A stretch of 64,000 nucleotides of DNA from Cercophora sp. LCS_1 (Eukaryota; Ascomycota; Sordariomycetes; Sordariales; Lasiosphaeriaceae), in the NCBI GenBank assembly GCA_036250225.1, contig JAPZLL010000041.1, forward strand, positions 248,001 through 312,000, given 5' to 3'. A model generated the notes under the pieces. That model did no database searches and was not told the DNA's origin. It worked only from the letters and a program-made list of their open reading frames with translations. Below are positions 13,429 through 25,388 of the stretch, one piece after another. Position 1 is the first letter of the stretch. Every line of letters begins with the position of its first letter. The translations under genes were made by a program, and so were the position numbers.

Positions 13429-16277
13429 TGATAACTTCATCGTCGACGGAAAAGGTTGACGTGTACTGGTGGTTGGAACTCGGCAACAAACTATGGCGTT
13501 TGGGTTGGCATCTGAGATATCGGAATTGCCGGTTGGTAGGTCGGTTGTCGTTGGCCTTGTTGCCCTGTGTACCTATTTTTGTCACGGACGCAATGGGACT
13601 GCCGCTGCTATGACAGCGTTTGGGGTCATGATGTTGCCGCCCGTTGCCCGTGCTGTGCTAGGTTGGAGACGGATGACAGCTCGATAGCTTTGAAGTGTTG
13701 AAGACGACGGTCGTGAGCTACATCGGACGAATGAGTGAGATGAGACAAGACGGTGCAGCGGGGAAGTACGAGTGGGACGAGGTGGAGACATGGAGGAGAA
13801 TGTTGGACGAAGGCCATCGCCTAAGGCAAGGAAGAAAGCTGACTCAGGGTCGGATGCCCTCCAGGATGATCGGTGAGTGGGGTGAAGTCTTGTTGCGATG
13901 AGCACAGGGGTGTTGGGCTTTCCTCAGTGGGCTGTGTTGATGGTCCTCCTTTTTGGGCAAGCGCCCCTGAGGCTGGGCTACAACTTCCGCGCGTGTTCAT
14001 GGAGATTGCTCAGCAGAGTGAATCAGTTGAGTATCCGGGTTCGCTTGAGAGTCAGCGGGGTGTTTCCTCCGAAATCAAATTGCGCCTGGTGCGCCTTTGC
14101 TGACTTTGCCTCCTGTTGCTGCTGGGAAGGGCGAGGGGGTAAAACAAAAAGACGTCTTCGATTTCACGGCAGGAGCACGGATTGGTTTGACAGGCAAGCA
14201 AACGGGGGTGGGGAAGGACACTCTTTTCTAGTGTTTGGCTCCTTCCAGCGCCTGTAAGAAATCGGCAGAGTTCTGCCGGTCGGCTACCTGCCTGGCGTTG
14301 GCTGGACTAGGTCTGGGGCTCGTAGAGGGAAGGAGTGCGCTGGAGAAGGTGGTCCGAAGGGTTCTGGACTTCGCTCGGGCCAAGCACCCCAGGTGGTTGC
14401 TGTAACCCCGTTGGACGCCGTCGTCACGGGTGGGCGTGGGCACGGCATGGCCCCCTTCCCTCCCGCTCCGCAAGCGACGGCATCCCGGTCGTGCTTGTTT
14501 CCGCTTGGCCCTTTTGTTCGTGCGATTTCCTCCTGCTGCTGCTGCTTCCACCATTGGAAGGCCGATCCCGCAATCTACCGAACGTGCCCCAGACTAGGAC
14601 ACGTGGAAATCTCCAACGCTACCGTGGTATCTTTGAGGAACGGTGAGTGGGGACGAAGGGACCCTCACCGGCTATCCTCAGCGTCTACGATAGCCAGTCA
14701 TTCAGCCCGACGAAGCCAAGCTCCGCCCAGCCCACATCAAGGTTCTAGCCCAAGGCAGAACAGCCACATGGAATAAAATCGGCCCACTCTGGGCGGTTGA
14801 AGAAGGGAAGACGCAGAAGCGTGGCCGCTAGCTCTTGGGGCGCCTTAAATGTTTCACGGCGTTTGGTGTGACCCTTGTCTCCCCAAGTTGAACACTAGAT
14901 GGAAAGGCATTCCTCCACCAGGCTTTAAAGGGCGGGATTGCAAGCAAAGGCTCCACCCGAAATGTCTTGCTCAGCAGACACAATTCTTTCATCTCTCGGG
15001 CCTAAGGAGAAGGCAGGAAATGAAACAGGAGAATTGAAGGGCCCGGGTGGGAAAGGTTGCGTTGCGACCACAGACATAAAACACCTGAGGTTCTTCGCGA
15101 TGGTGGTTCTAGCCGGGCCCATTTGATGCGCTGCAAGGCTCAATCCTGGCAAACAGGCTTGGCCAGCCTTTTTCGGACGGCTCGCCGCAGGGTATTGGCC
15201 GATCAGGAACACTGCCATTGGTGCCTAAGCTCGCTTCCCCACCCTCCTGTGAAGCACACCCCTGTTCGCAGCAGGCGAGTTTGTTCACTCGGGACAACAA
15301 ACCATCGCGACTATTAATGATGACGATGTTCTGGTGGAAGTGCCCACGGTACCTTGTCGAATATTATACATGGCGCACTTCTGATCATCGCAAGAGAAGT
15401 TGTTACCAGCCGCAGTGTGACTTCATTTCAAGCTAACTCTGCGAGATGCTGAGAGCCCAAATCCACACTGTAACAAGTGCTGCTCGGCAGTTCATCCCAT
15501 CGTCCACCCACTTGCGCTTTGCCCCAGTTATTCTGGGAACTTCTCGGCAGATTCGTGGTCAGCCACAGGAGAGATTGGGGAAGTTGATTCTTGACAAGAC
15601 GCCCAAAACTGACAGCTCGTGAAAGTGGAAGACGTCTGCCATGCACCCTGATCACCGTGTGAAGGTCTTAGACACCAGAAGAGGACCAACGACTGGAAAC
15701 CCTGACATTTCCCCCAGCTTGCGCGCCGGGGTATTTAGGCTGCGGCGTATTGGGTGTGCTGTCGAGGTTTAGCATCGCATGCTGGTTGACACGGATTTTG
15801 ACGACATCAGCGAGCAGGTTACCCCGGGCCCAATTGCAGCTTCTCGACACGATGATCATTTCAGACAGTTTGCACGCGGAGAGACACCTGATTATCAGGC
15901 ATCGGGTTTCATTATGCGGATCCCTGTAATGCTCCCACCCCGACCTCAATACCTTCGACAATCTCAACGTCCACTTGATACTACTTTGATTCCCAAGAAG
16001 CTGCTTAGTCACCAAGGCTCTGCACTAAGCCATTTATGGCTAGTGTATCTGCCATGCAAGGGGTGTCTGCCAAGCAGCCACGGATCCCAGCAGCTGTTGA
16101 CCCCTCCCCCACATCGATGGATAGGCTTCAGAAATTCGAACTTTGACTCATCACAGCTTCATCAAAAACCGATCACCAGTTGCGCCAGAGCCGATTTCTC
16201 CCACCTAGCGCCTGGATCCCTGAAAAGAAATACTTAATCCGGCCAATTACCCAGCCGATCCTTCGATTCGCGCGACA
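13429..16277. other. Intergenic region between SKN7-like and eIF2B epsilon genes
   Basis: About 2.8 kb in which no frame shows a recognisable domain or plausible splice structure. Frames of 100-150 codons occur on both strands but are Arg/Ser/Pro-rich and inconsistent with each other. A short CTG/CTT run lies near 14,535. I see no tRNA or other structured RNA gene. The DNA presumably holds the 3' UTR of the regulator gene and the promoter of the initiation-factor gene; a poorly conserved gene could be hidden here. Confidence 0.45.
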
Positions 16278-18565
16278 ATGTCAAAGCAGGGCGGCAAGGG
16301 CGCCGCCGCCAAAGGAAAGAAAGGCGCCAAAGCCGGGGCCGACGAGAAAGCAGAAGATGTTCTGCAGGCGGTGGTGCGTATGGCTGGGCACTATTTCGCT
16401 GTCCACTTGCTGATGGTAGGAAACTTTCCCTGCAGATTTTGGCCGACTCTTTTCAAGACCGATTCAAGCCCTTCACCCTCGAAAAGCCTAGGTGTCTTCT
16501 CCCTCTTGTCGGGGTCCCCGTCATTGAGTATACACTTGAGTTCCTGGCCGCCAATGGCGTGCAAGAAGTCTTTATCTACTGCGGGGCACACAACGAGGAG
16601 GTAGAGACCTACATTCACGAGTCCGCCCGATGGAGTCCTACGAGTCACATCTCTCCCTTCTCATCTCTCGAATTCATCCGCGTGTCGGACGCGACCTCGA
16701 TCGGGGATTTCCTGCGCGACCTGGACAAGAGAGGCGTCATCGGAGGCGATTTCATTGTGGTTCACGGCGATCTAGTCGCCAATGTCTCGCTGCAAGATGC
16801 ACTGGTGAGGCACCGGGCAAGAAGAGACGCAAATCGCGACAATTGCATGACCATGGTGTTACGGTCGCTTGGCGACGGTCCTCATCGGGCAAAGGACGCA
16901 AGAGTTATTCAACCAGTTTTTGCGATCGAACCCAGCACCGGGCGGTGTTTACAGTACGAGGAGAACCATCCTCTCGACAGAAAGACCAAGAATCTCTGGG
17001 ACCCTTCGCTTTTTGAGTTCCCCGAATTCGAGTTGCGGGCCGACCTCATGGATTGTGGTATCGATATCTGCACGCCAGAGGTTTTGGCGCTTTGGTCCGA
17101 GAGCTTCGACTACGAGTTGCCGAGGAAGAATTTCCTTCACGGAGTGCTCAAGGACTTTGAGTTGAATGGAAAGATGATTTATACCGAAGTCCTGGACGAC
17201 GGGTACGCAACTCGCGCCAGCAATCTGGGCTTGTACGATTGCGTTTCCAAGGATATCCTCGAGCGCTGGACATTCCCATTCGTACCAGACACCAACCTGG
17301 TACACGGCCAGACCTTCAAGAGGAACAGGGAGGGCAGTTGCGTCGAGGATGGTGTGGTTATTGCGCGAGGGGGCGTCGTTAAAAAGTCTGTCATCGGGAG
17401 GAGCAGTACCGTCGGTGCCGGAGCACAGATCTCCAAGAGCGTCATTGGCAAGCGGTGCAAGATTGGGAAAAACGTCACGATCGAGGACAGTTACATCTGG
17501 GACGACACCGTAATTGGCGACGACTCGACGGTAACTCGGTCCATCGTTGCCGGGCATGTGACAGTCGGCAAATCTTGTCAGATACCGAAGGGCTCACTCA
17601 TCGGGTACAATATTACCCTCGACGATGACACAACCCTTCCATCTGACCCTCCTGCGCGCATCTCACGTCTCAAGGCGGACAAGACCCTGGTCGATACCGA
17701 CACGTCTCTTGTGGGACCTTCAGGTCAGGGCGCTCTCTACTCTGAGGATCTTGACTCAGACGATGAGGACGAAGACAAGCCCAGTGACCCGTCTATCCTA
17801 CAGAGAACCCTCTTCTATTCCCTTGAGCGCTTCAATCTTTCCGACGCTTCTCTTTCTACCTTGAACAGCGACGAGTCGGAAATGTCGGATGACGAAGACC
17901 CATTCGTTTCTCATGCAGCAGATCTCGCCCCGCGCGAACGTCTCGCATCATTCGCCTCAGATGACTCGGCCCTCGCCGCCTCTTCACAGGATGCCTTCCA
18001 CTCGGATGCGGTGAACGGCCTCGTGGACGCTCTCCGCGCCGATGACAACGAAGACTTTGACTCCGCTAAACTCGAATTCATGGGGCTCCGCCTGGCGAAC
18101 AACGCATCTGACGCGGCTATGAGACGCGCTATTGCTGTGGCATTTTCCCGGCGGGCTGCCGAAATGCTTACCCCGGATTTCGGAGGCCTTGAGCCCACCA
18201 AGGCAGCGGATAGAGTGTTCAACTCCAAGAAAGGTGCTGTCAAGTTCATCCGCGAGGTTGGTGTCGGCGGAGAGGGCACAGAATTACAGAGCGAGTTCGC
18301 CCTAGCGCTACAGAAGGCTCTTGTGGGAGTCAGCGGGCTCGATATCGCTAAGGGAGGCTCGTTGCTCGCGGCTATGCTGCAGCAGCTTTATAACCTGGAT
18401 GTACTCGAAGAGGACGGAATTTTGGCTTGGTGGGGCGACAAGAGGGGCAGCGAGGGTGATACCATGGCCAGGATCAGGGAGAAGAGCAGGGTTCTTGTCG
18501 AATGGCTTGAGAACGCAGATGAGGAAGACGAAAGTGAAGAGGAAGAAGACAGTGATGACGAGTGA
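16278..18565 (+). CDS. GCD6: Translation initiation factor eIF2B, epsilon (catalytic) subunit
   Basis: Two exons (16278-16373, 16436-18565) give 741 residues. A Lys/Ala/Gly-rich N-terminus is followed by a nucleotidyltransferase-like domain (about 33-260, starting ILADSFQDRFKPFTLEKPR and containing PLVGVPVIEYTL). A left-handed beta-helix of hexapeptide repeats follows (about 330-430, e.g. VIGRSSTVGAGAQI, VIGKRCKIGKNVTI, VIGDDSTVT). The C-terminal W2/HEAT domain (about 550-741) ends in an acidic Glu/Asp-rich tail with WWGDKRG and VEWLENAD. This is the full eIF2B-epsilon layout. The subunit catalyses GDP-GTP exchange on eIF2 in the cytosol and is the point at which eIF2-alpha phosphorylation lowers translation. 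The small first exon is typical and the MSK start is the only ATG ahead of the splice. Confidence 0.96.
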
Positions 18566-19245
18566 AGCTTCGAGCAGATCCCATGCGATACTATGATGAT
18601 AGGCCCAACGAAAATCGATGGTTTTTACAGAGTTATTCCAGTTTCCAGCTTTCAGTTACTGCCAACTGGGCAGAGATAACGCTCGAGCACCTTGGGGTCC
18701 CTTGGGGTCCCTCGAAGGAGCATCTTGCCATGTATTGTGAATTGACAGCTGAGCTCTGTGGACAAATCCACATATCACAAACCAAGCAATACGCAAAATA
18801 GCTTTTGGACAGGAGGTCTTAGACATGGTGTGATAGGGCATCCCTGTCGTTGAAATAACAGGAGAATATCACAACTTGAATGTGACTTCGAAGCAAACTC
18901 TATTTACAAGCGATTGTACCTTACGCACCGTGCGGTATTCCCTCGCACCGGTAGGTATCTTGGTATGGCAATGCAATGACATTCTCCCCTCTTCCCTGAT
19001 TCTATTTCCACCACAATCCCAAACTCGACGGAGTCCCCTTCACGAATGACCCGGCCCACCCAAAGACAAATGATCTAGCTTGCTGGCTGGCTCGCTAGGT
19101 TGGTAGGCAACTAGGACGAGAGGATGTAGCCCCTCGTGTACGTACCTCGGATATTAGTGATTACGTTCCGCCCTCTCTCCCCCGGAGACACTCTCTTTGA
19201 AACGCCCAGATGCAAGCCTCTGCGTACATGCGAGCACATGATAGA
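18566..19245. other. Convergent 3' region between eIF2B epsilon and metalloprotease genes
   Basis: About 680 bp between two genes that converge; it should contain both 3' UTRs and terminators. An 11-nt direct repeat (CTTGGGGTCCC) occurs twice in tandem near 18,690-18,711. No gene is evident. Confidence 0.5.
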
Positions 19246-21806
19246 CTACTTTGTGATGATCACAGAAAAGCCATCCAGCCAGGGCCCGCAGGACCCCGTC
19301 ACACCACAGATGTTGTATCCTCTCGGCGGGATAAGCGTGTGACTGATGGAAGTTAGCTGAGGCGTGCCCCACATATCCCACAACAAAGCGGACGTACCCA
19401 GAACCACCATGCGCGTTTCCGTACATAGGCGACCTCCTCCCTAGACTGGTAAGGACTTGGATTCCGTCAATCCAAGCACCAGAGCGCACGTGGAAGCCGG
19501 TGATGTATTCGCCACGGCGAATATCTGCTTCACATTAGAAAAGTCGAGGCTGAAGATGAACACACAAAGGCACATACCCATCTCAAAAACATCTCCGCCA
19601 ATCTTCCCTCCACGCTTGCCAAATAGTTGTCGCGAATCATCATCATACACGAATTCTAATCCGTCAAGTGCAAAGCCGTGATAAAAGACGATCTTTGACA
19701 GGACCCTGTCTTGACGCAGGGCGCTTGAAAAGATGACCTCGTGGGGCTCGCTGCCTTCTATCGAGGAGTGCCCCAATTTCTTCGCACGGTATGCTGCCTT
19801 TCCTAGACCGGGTACTCCAGTGGGGAGTTTAAGACTTGATTCCTTGGAGGAGCACAGCCTCTTGAAGTCGTCGATATCCAAAGAACCTCCCCCAAAGGAC
19901 TTAACGGAGATTTTCAAGGTGCCCTTCCGCTTCTCCTCAGGCAGTCGATTCCTCAACTCTTGTTCATTGAGTAACACTTGGCGTTGGACACCTCCGTTCT
20001 CGGCCTGGTATTCGATCCAGTTATGGCAGACATCGTCACCTTCGCCAAATATCTCCAGGTAGGAAACCCCAGTGGGAGCTGTCACCATGATGCTGCCACC
20101 TTCGATTGGCCATGCGTGAACACTGTCATCGGGATTCAGCACTGCATCGTTGGGGAGGCGGAAGCAGGGGTGGCTTCGGAGTCGCAGACAGTCTAGGCGA
20201 TGCCAGGTACACTCATCCTCTTGCGAGACAAGTCCACCCTTGGACCGTGTCCTTGTCGAGTATGATTCCCTCGACAGAAAAGTGCGATTCAGTTTCACAT
20301 AGTCTCGCGCCATCACCCCACTCTCCTGGTGAGGTAGGCCAAAGAGGTGCCCGGTTTCGTGAAGATGTGCACCGATCCCAATGTTGGCGGCTTCCCACGA
20401 GCTGCCAGCATCGTTGCAGTCGTTACTCACAAAGTTAGTATCCGTTGGCGTGCAGTCGTTGAATGCCGGCACTACCTCCTCGAAGCTCGTCGGGTAGCTC
20501 TGGAGGCAATGTGACCCGAATATGCCGAGTTGCAGATCGCCAGCGTTCCCTCCCAGGGCAGCATGTCCAACGATCGTTTTTGAGCTCGTATCCCAGTGCG
20601 AATCCAATAGCAATACCGACACATATTGCTTTTGTCCCGGAAGCGGTTTGAAGTAGTTCTTGACTGCCTCCACTGCAAACCCGTACAGAGCGCCCTGATC
20701 TTTCGCATTTGGATTCTGTTGCGCATGGTCAAGATCCCGAATCTCTTCCAATGTCTTATCGGATCGGATGATGTGGACTCGGGCCTCGGACCGCATGGTG
20801 CCGCACTCCCTGTCTCGTTGGTTTGACGTGCCAGTGATCCACTCCTCCTCAAACCGAAAGACACGGCGCCCAAATCTGTTGCGCGCCATCTGTTCGGCGG
20901 TGAATGCTTGCCATAGATATGCTGCTATGCGGAACTTTCGAACCGCCGTATCAAGCCCGTTGCCTTCCCGTTCGGCCCGCGCGGGGACAGCATCAAAGGT
21001 GCCTGGGGAATCCTTTGCTAACAAGATCGCCAGCTGGAGCGGAGGAGCATTGACTGGAGGGATCATATGAACTGTCAGATAGGAGGCGTGAATAGGGTTG
21101 GACGATCCGCTGTTTGCAAGCTTGGGGCTTGCAAAGTCAAAACGCAAGCGGTTGGCGCCGGGTAGCATATAGACCAATGCTTTGAACTGGGAGCCACAGA
21201 CTGGCCATGAAATTGGAGGGAAGCCATCATCGAGGCGGCTGACGGTAACGGTTCCATCGAGCGACTGTTGAGCTGGATCGCCGACCACCCCCGACACAAG
21301 CAACACTTTTTGGTAGACCTGCAAGTTTGTTAGCCTTTTGCATACACATGGCTAAACCACCGCCAGCCCGGTATTTGGGGGCATTGACGGCGGATACGTT
21401 GCGCTGCGCTTGGTTCTCTATGGTGTTATACACTTACCCAAGAGCTATCTGGTACGTTTAGAATTCGCGGAGAGAACTGGGAGACGGGCAGCGCCGGTCC
21501 CCTTCCAGTTTGCACCGGCGAGCCAAGTCCTGCCATTCCGGAGACGCTGTATCGATTGGATGCGCCGTTGGGATTGCCGGGGAGCGGAGGGCGTATCTGC
21601 GGCACTGGTGGTGGCTGAAGTTGGTCCTTGACCTGCAAGTTCAAAGCCAAATCTGACTGTTGGCCGATAGATGGTGGCGTTACAGAACCAGACGTTGGGG
21701 TAGTTCCCTGGCTGGCATCGCTGGAGGTATCGGTGGATCGATCAGTTTTGAAGCTAGCTCTCGATCTCCTTCGTAGATCCTTAAAACTGAACAAAGATGG
21801 AGCCAT
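19246..21806 (-). CDS. HEXXH zinc metalloprotease with C-terminal jacalin-like domain (yeast YIL108W-like)
   Basis: Four exons, in transcription order 21806-21438, 21318-19578, 19524-19398 and 19342-19246, give 777 residues. After a Ser/Pro-rich N-terminus of ~110 residues, the conserved part begins at SSWVYQKVLLVSG. The zinc site is HLHETGHLFGLPHQ around residue 445, an HEXXH with a third His in the HxxGLPH context, followed by ESGVMARDY. The C-terminus contains GGKIGG, a short exon with GSGAWIDG-like jacalin strands, and a last exon encoding LIPPRGYNICGVTGSCGPW, a second lectin-type fold signature. The arrangement matches the uncharacterised fungal peptidase family of yeast YIL108W. No signal peptide is evident, so a cytosolic site is likely; substrate and role are unknown. 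The start is taken at MAPSLFSFKD (21806); an in-frame ATG 78 nt upstream is possible. The terminal exons were deduced from splice sites and reading frame. Confidence 0.85.
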
Positions 21807-24260
21807 GGCTTCTGGCAATCGTCTCGCTGTTGATGCAGTACAGCTTATGGGCGGCGCCTCAAACCTCTGAGATGTAGTTGACAAGTGAAAACGGGAGGCA
21901 ACACACCAAACGGAAACGAGCGACGTGAGTGGTGGCAGGCTAAAAGGGCTGAGATGAGATTCGCGACCAGCGCTATTCCGGCCGATTGGCAGAGTGGAGT
22001 GAGGGTGGACAGCAGCCTGCCGGGAAACGGCAGTGGCTGGGTCGGAACGTCTGCCAGGTTATAATTCTCTGTATTCCCGTTCCATCCAGCCTGGCGAGCG
22101 GCCTGGCAGTTCGGCAGCTTGAGCTCACGGCGATGCGATGCAGGAGGCTCGATGACGTATTGCGTTTTCAACCTGTCGACTGGTCAATTGGGTGGGTGAT
22201 TGGGCAAGGATCTGTGACAGCTCGGGGCTAGGAGCCGGCGCCAAGAACCAAATCAGACCAAGCAGGAGCTTGCCTGTTATCTGTCTTCCACAGCTGCAGC
22301 TAGGGAACCACAGGCGGTCCGGGTAATGGTCTGGCTTGCAGCTTGCGGCTTGCAGGCACGTAAGCGTGTTTGCTGCGAGATACCAGACGTGAACGAAGCA
22401 ATTGGGCCTCCTGAAGATGCCGGCGAAGCAACGAGGAGAAAAGCGATCAAATGAGCCGTTTTCCAACAGACGGGCTGACGCGGACACTGCACGACTCGGC
22501 GCTGCCTCCTGATAGCTAGCTCTGTCTCCTGTGCGGTTGGGCTTGGCGGTTGGGCGGGAGCCGGAGATCAGATCGGCCGATCTGTCGTGTTGTTGAGCAG
22601 GGAAATGGGGTCTTGCAACTTGGAAGAGGGCGGATGCGAAACGAGCGAAACAAGAAAAAGGACCAATGATTTGGGGCCAAACTGGGTGCCTTTCCAGAAA
22701 TCCTATGCCCTGTAAACGAAGTAATCAAGGAGAAGTCGAGGTTTAGGGGAAGAACTCAGGAGCGGACAGACGTTCCGGGAATTACTGTCAACGCAAGGCA
22801 TCAGGTCAGCGACCAGTCCGCGGGGTGTGTGTGAAATGAAATGGAGAGGGCGCACAGCGATAGCGTGGCGCCAACGTCAGTACCCGGTCCTCCACCTGCT
22901 TATCTTTCCTGATGAGAAGGAGCAACGGTGTTCAACGGCTCACCGAGAGACCGATGGAGAACGCAAGTGCGAAGGAGGCGTGCGCGATGATGTGCTAGGC
23001 GTCTACAGTAATCGTCGGAGCCGGCGGTGCACGAGATCAAGTGGAATGATTGGTGTTGCTGTTGAGGAATTCCCGTTGTTTCCAGAGTTCCTGATCAGCC
23101 TGAGCCCCCACAACTAGCGATTGACGCCAGGCGAAGGTGTCAACGTGGGCACCATGCCGTCTTTTGTTGGATCGCATCAGACAGGGTTGTGGATGGCGTT
23201 CGCCTTGACTTCAGCTTGTCCTGCTTCTGCACTGCAGCTTGCTTGGCGGGGACTGCCGCCATGGATGTCTGCGTCGTGGGTGTTTGAACGGACAACGCCA
23301 TTGAGGCATCAATCAACGTCGAACAAACTCCGGGACCCTGGGATTCGCCGGCGACTGAGCCGAGAGAACCAAGATGGCTTCGCACTTATCGCAAGTGGCA
23401 TATGCCCGGGCGTCGTAGCCCGGGAAAGAGTTGGGCGTGGACGGGATATCTCGAGCCTCTGACGCCGGGAGATTTTGCACGGTATTTATACCTGAGCTCC
23501 CGGTTGCTAGATGAACGGGAATGGAGGATTGAGCGAGCACCATCCAATGCGGTGCCATGCTCTGCGCACCGCGCACTGCGTAGGTAGTGCCTTCATCTAG
23601 ACCATACCCAGTGGATTGGTAGGATCGTTGCGACATGATCTGGGGCCGCCCGGACAGGGCGATGTCGTTATTTTGAACACCGCACGCCTGCTTGGGCTCC
23701 GACTGGATGAATGCATCCTTTCGTGGGGTTGCTCCCTTGCGAGGTGGCATGCGAGCGGCCTCGGGAGGCATGGGCAGGTGTAAGCGACTTAAATTGGTAG
23801 GCCAAAGCCCCCCTGTCAGTCGCTGCGATTTGTTGGTTCAGCCTGGACATCTTGCCGTGATGCAGCTGGAGAGGGCCAGTGCTCAGCTAATCTACCGGTT
23901 TCCACAGGAATGTGAATTTGCTGCTCCAGGAGCCCACCCGTCCCTGCCTGGCCCTGGAGCAAACATCCCTCTCCAAGAAACAACTGCCATTTATCTCCAT
24001 TCACACACTGCCGATGCGCCATTGGATTTTTAATACCATCATCAAGCTCCCGCAAACTTCGTGTGTGTCGACAATCCGCGGCCCGCCTCTGACCTCGAAC
24101 CCGCATTTTCACCCCTCCGCTGTCACAGCTTGAATCCTAGGCGCCAGGACCGGGTCGCCCGCAATTTCTGACCCCAAGTTCCCACCCTCGCAGAAACACC
24201 AGACATAGCCCAGCGCCAACTCCCTCGCATGCCAGCCTGGTTGCGTACAAGCCCCGCAGT
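21807..24260. other. Intergenic region between divergent metalloprotease and WHI5-like genes
   Basis: About 2.4 kb forming the shared upstream region of two divergently transcribed genes. The only frame with slightly gene-like content is the minus-strand one at 23313-23771, listed separately. The rest shows short, biased frames. Two CTGCAG-rich segments near 22,290-22,360 are simple-sequence-like and have no evident function. Confidence 0.45.
23313..23771 (-). CDS. Doubtful hypothetical protein
   Basis: An uninterrupted frame of up to 152 codons, starting MPPEAARMPPRKG, with mixed composition. It is less Arg/Pro-dominated than the surrounding shadow frames and includes the segment YATCDKCEAILVL with a Cys-x2-Cys pair. 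A downstream in-frame Met (MSQRSYQST) could be the real start. No domain is recognised and no homologous family comes to mind. It sits between two divergent genes, and could equally be a chance frame in their promoter region. Splice-like signals inside it leave other structures open. Confidence 0.25.
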   Translation of the reverse strand: MPPEAARMPPRKGATPRKDAFIQSEPKQACGVQNNDIALSGRPQIMSQRSYQSTGYGLDEGTTYAVRGAQSMAPHWMVLAQSSIPVHLATGSSGINTVQNLPASEARDIPSTPNSFPGYDARAYATCDKCEAILVLSAQSPANPRVPEFVRR

Positions 24261-25388
24261 ATGTCGTCGCCGATTAAGAAACAGCCTGAGGTGGTGGCGG
24301 ACAGGGTGTTGAGGAGGCTGGAAATTAGCAAGGTAGGATGCCATTCCCTCGGAGTGCGCGGAACTGGGCTCTAAAGATCGGAATCGCAGATGGCTAGCAG
24401 GTTGCAAAATCGCCTCGCACTGGCACAATTCAAGACGAAGCATGGTTGGGAAGATCTTGCTCTAGAAAGTATCGAGGGTAAAGTTGAGGAAGAGATGCGC
24501 CGCAGACGACAACAGATGGAGGGCGATATTCTCTCCGACTCATCTTCGAGTGCCTCGGATCTCCCCTATCCCGCAAGGGCGCTCATGAGCTCGCCGCTCA
24601 AAGCACCATTTTTCTCCGACGCAATCGGGTCTAGCAACGGCAGCACGGGGCATCGGAAGCGGACATATATGGCTTCTTTTGACTACGTCGATTCCAGTCC
24701 GAGCAAGCGGTTCCGTCAGTCCCCGACTGCACATCGATCCTTCACCACAGGCAGCGCATGGAAAGGGCACCACCAACTAGCACAGTCATCGCCCATCAAG
24801 AAGCGCCAGCAACACTTCACCACTGCCGCAGGCCCGAATGTCTCGTTCTTTCCTGGGTCCAGGCAGTTTGACGGGCTCCCTACACCCAACTACGCCGCGC
24901 CCCACTCGGATGACGATGACGATCTCCTCCCCGCACACTCGTTCCGTGTCAACGGTCATACTTCACCGCCCAGAACACCCCCCATGAGGAGTCGCCCTCT
25001 TGTGAGCAAGAAGAACCGGGACAAGACACCGCCACCCGTGGTTGCTATCACAGAAACTAAGACTGGTGAAGAGGGCGCAGATTTGCTCATGTATCTTGCT
25101 GCCTCCCCTTCACCGGCAAATCCGCCGAGGCGAGATCCCGGGAGGATGGAGCCGCCGTCGACACCACCACCAAAGAATAAACTCGCCCTCCCATCGTCGA
25201 TGATGACTACGCCAGGCGGGGGCAACCCATTCCCAGCCACCCCCGGCCTGGCCTTCGACTTTTCAGATTTCGTCCACATGACGCCCAGCCCGGCGCAAAA
25301 GCCATGGAAAACTCCACTTACAGGGGCAGGAGGCAAGACGCCGATGAGCATCGCGAGAAGGAGGTTAACGTTCGATGAGATCCCCTAA
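24261..25388 (+). CDS. WHI5/NRM1-like G1/S transcriptional repressor (candidate)
   Basis: Two exons (24261-24332, 24390-25388) give 356 residues. The first exon encodes MSSPIKKQPEVVADRVLRRL. Right after the splice comes the short helix MASRLQNRLALAQFKTKHGW (residues 25-44), which resembles the GTB motif by which yeast Whi5 and Nrm1 bind SBF/MBF. The rest is low-complexity and Ser/Pro-rich, with many Ser-Pro and Thr-Pro sites (SSPLKAP, SSPSKRF, SSPIKK, TPPRTP-like) expected of a cyclin-CDK substrate. By family knowledge such proteins hold back G1/S transcription until phosphorylated. Only the short motif and composition support the call; the remainder of the protein has no fold I can recognise. 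The intron is short and in the usual position just before the motif. Confidence 0.65.
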
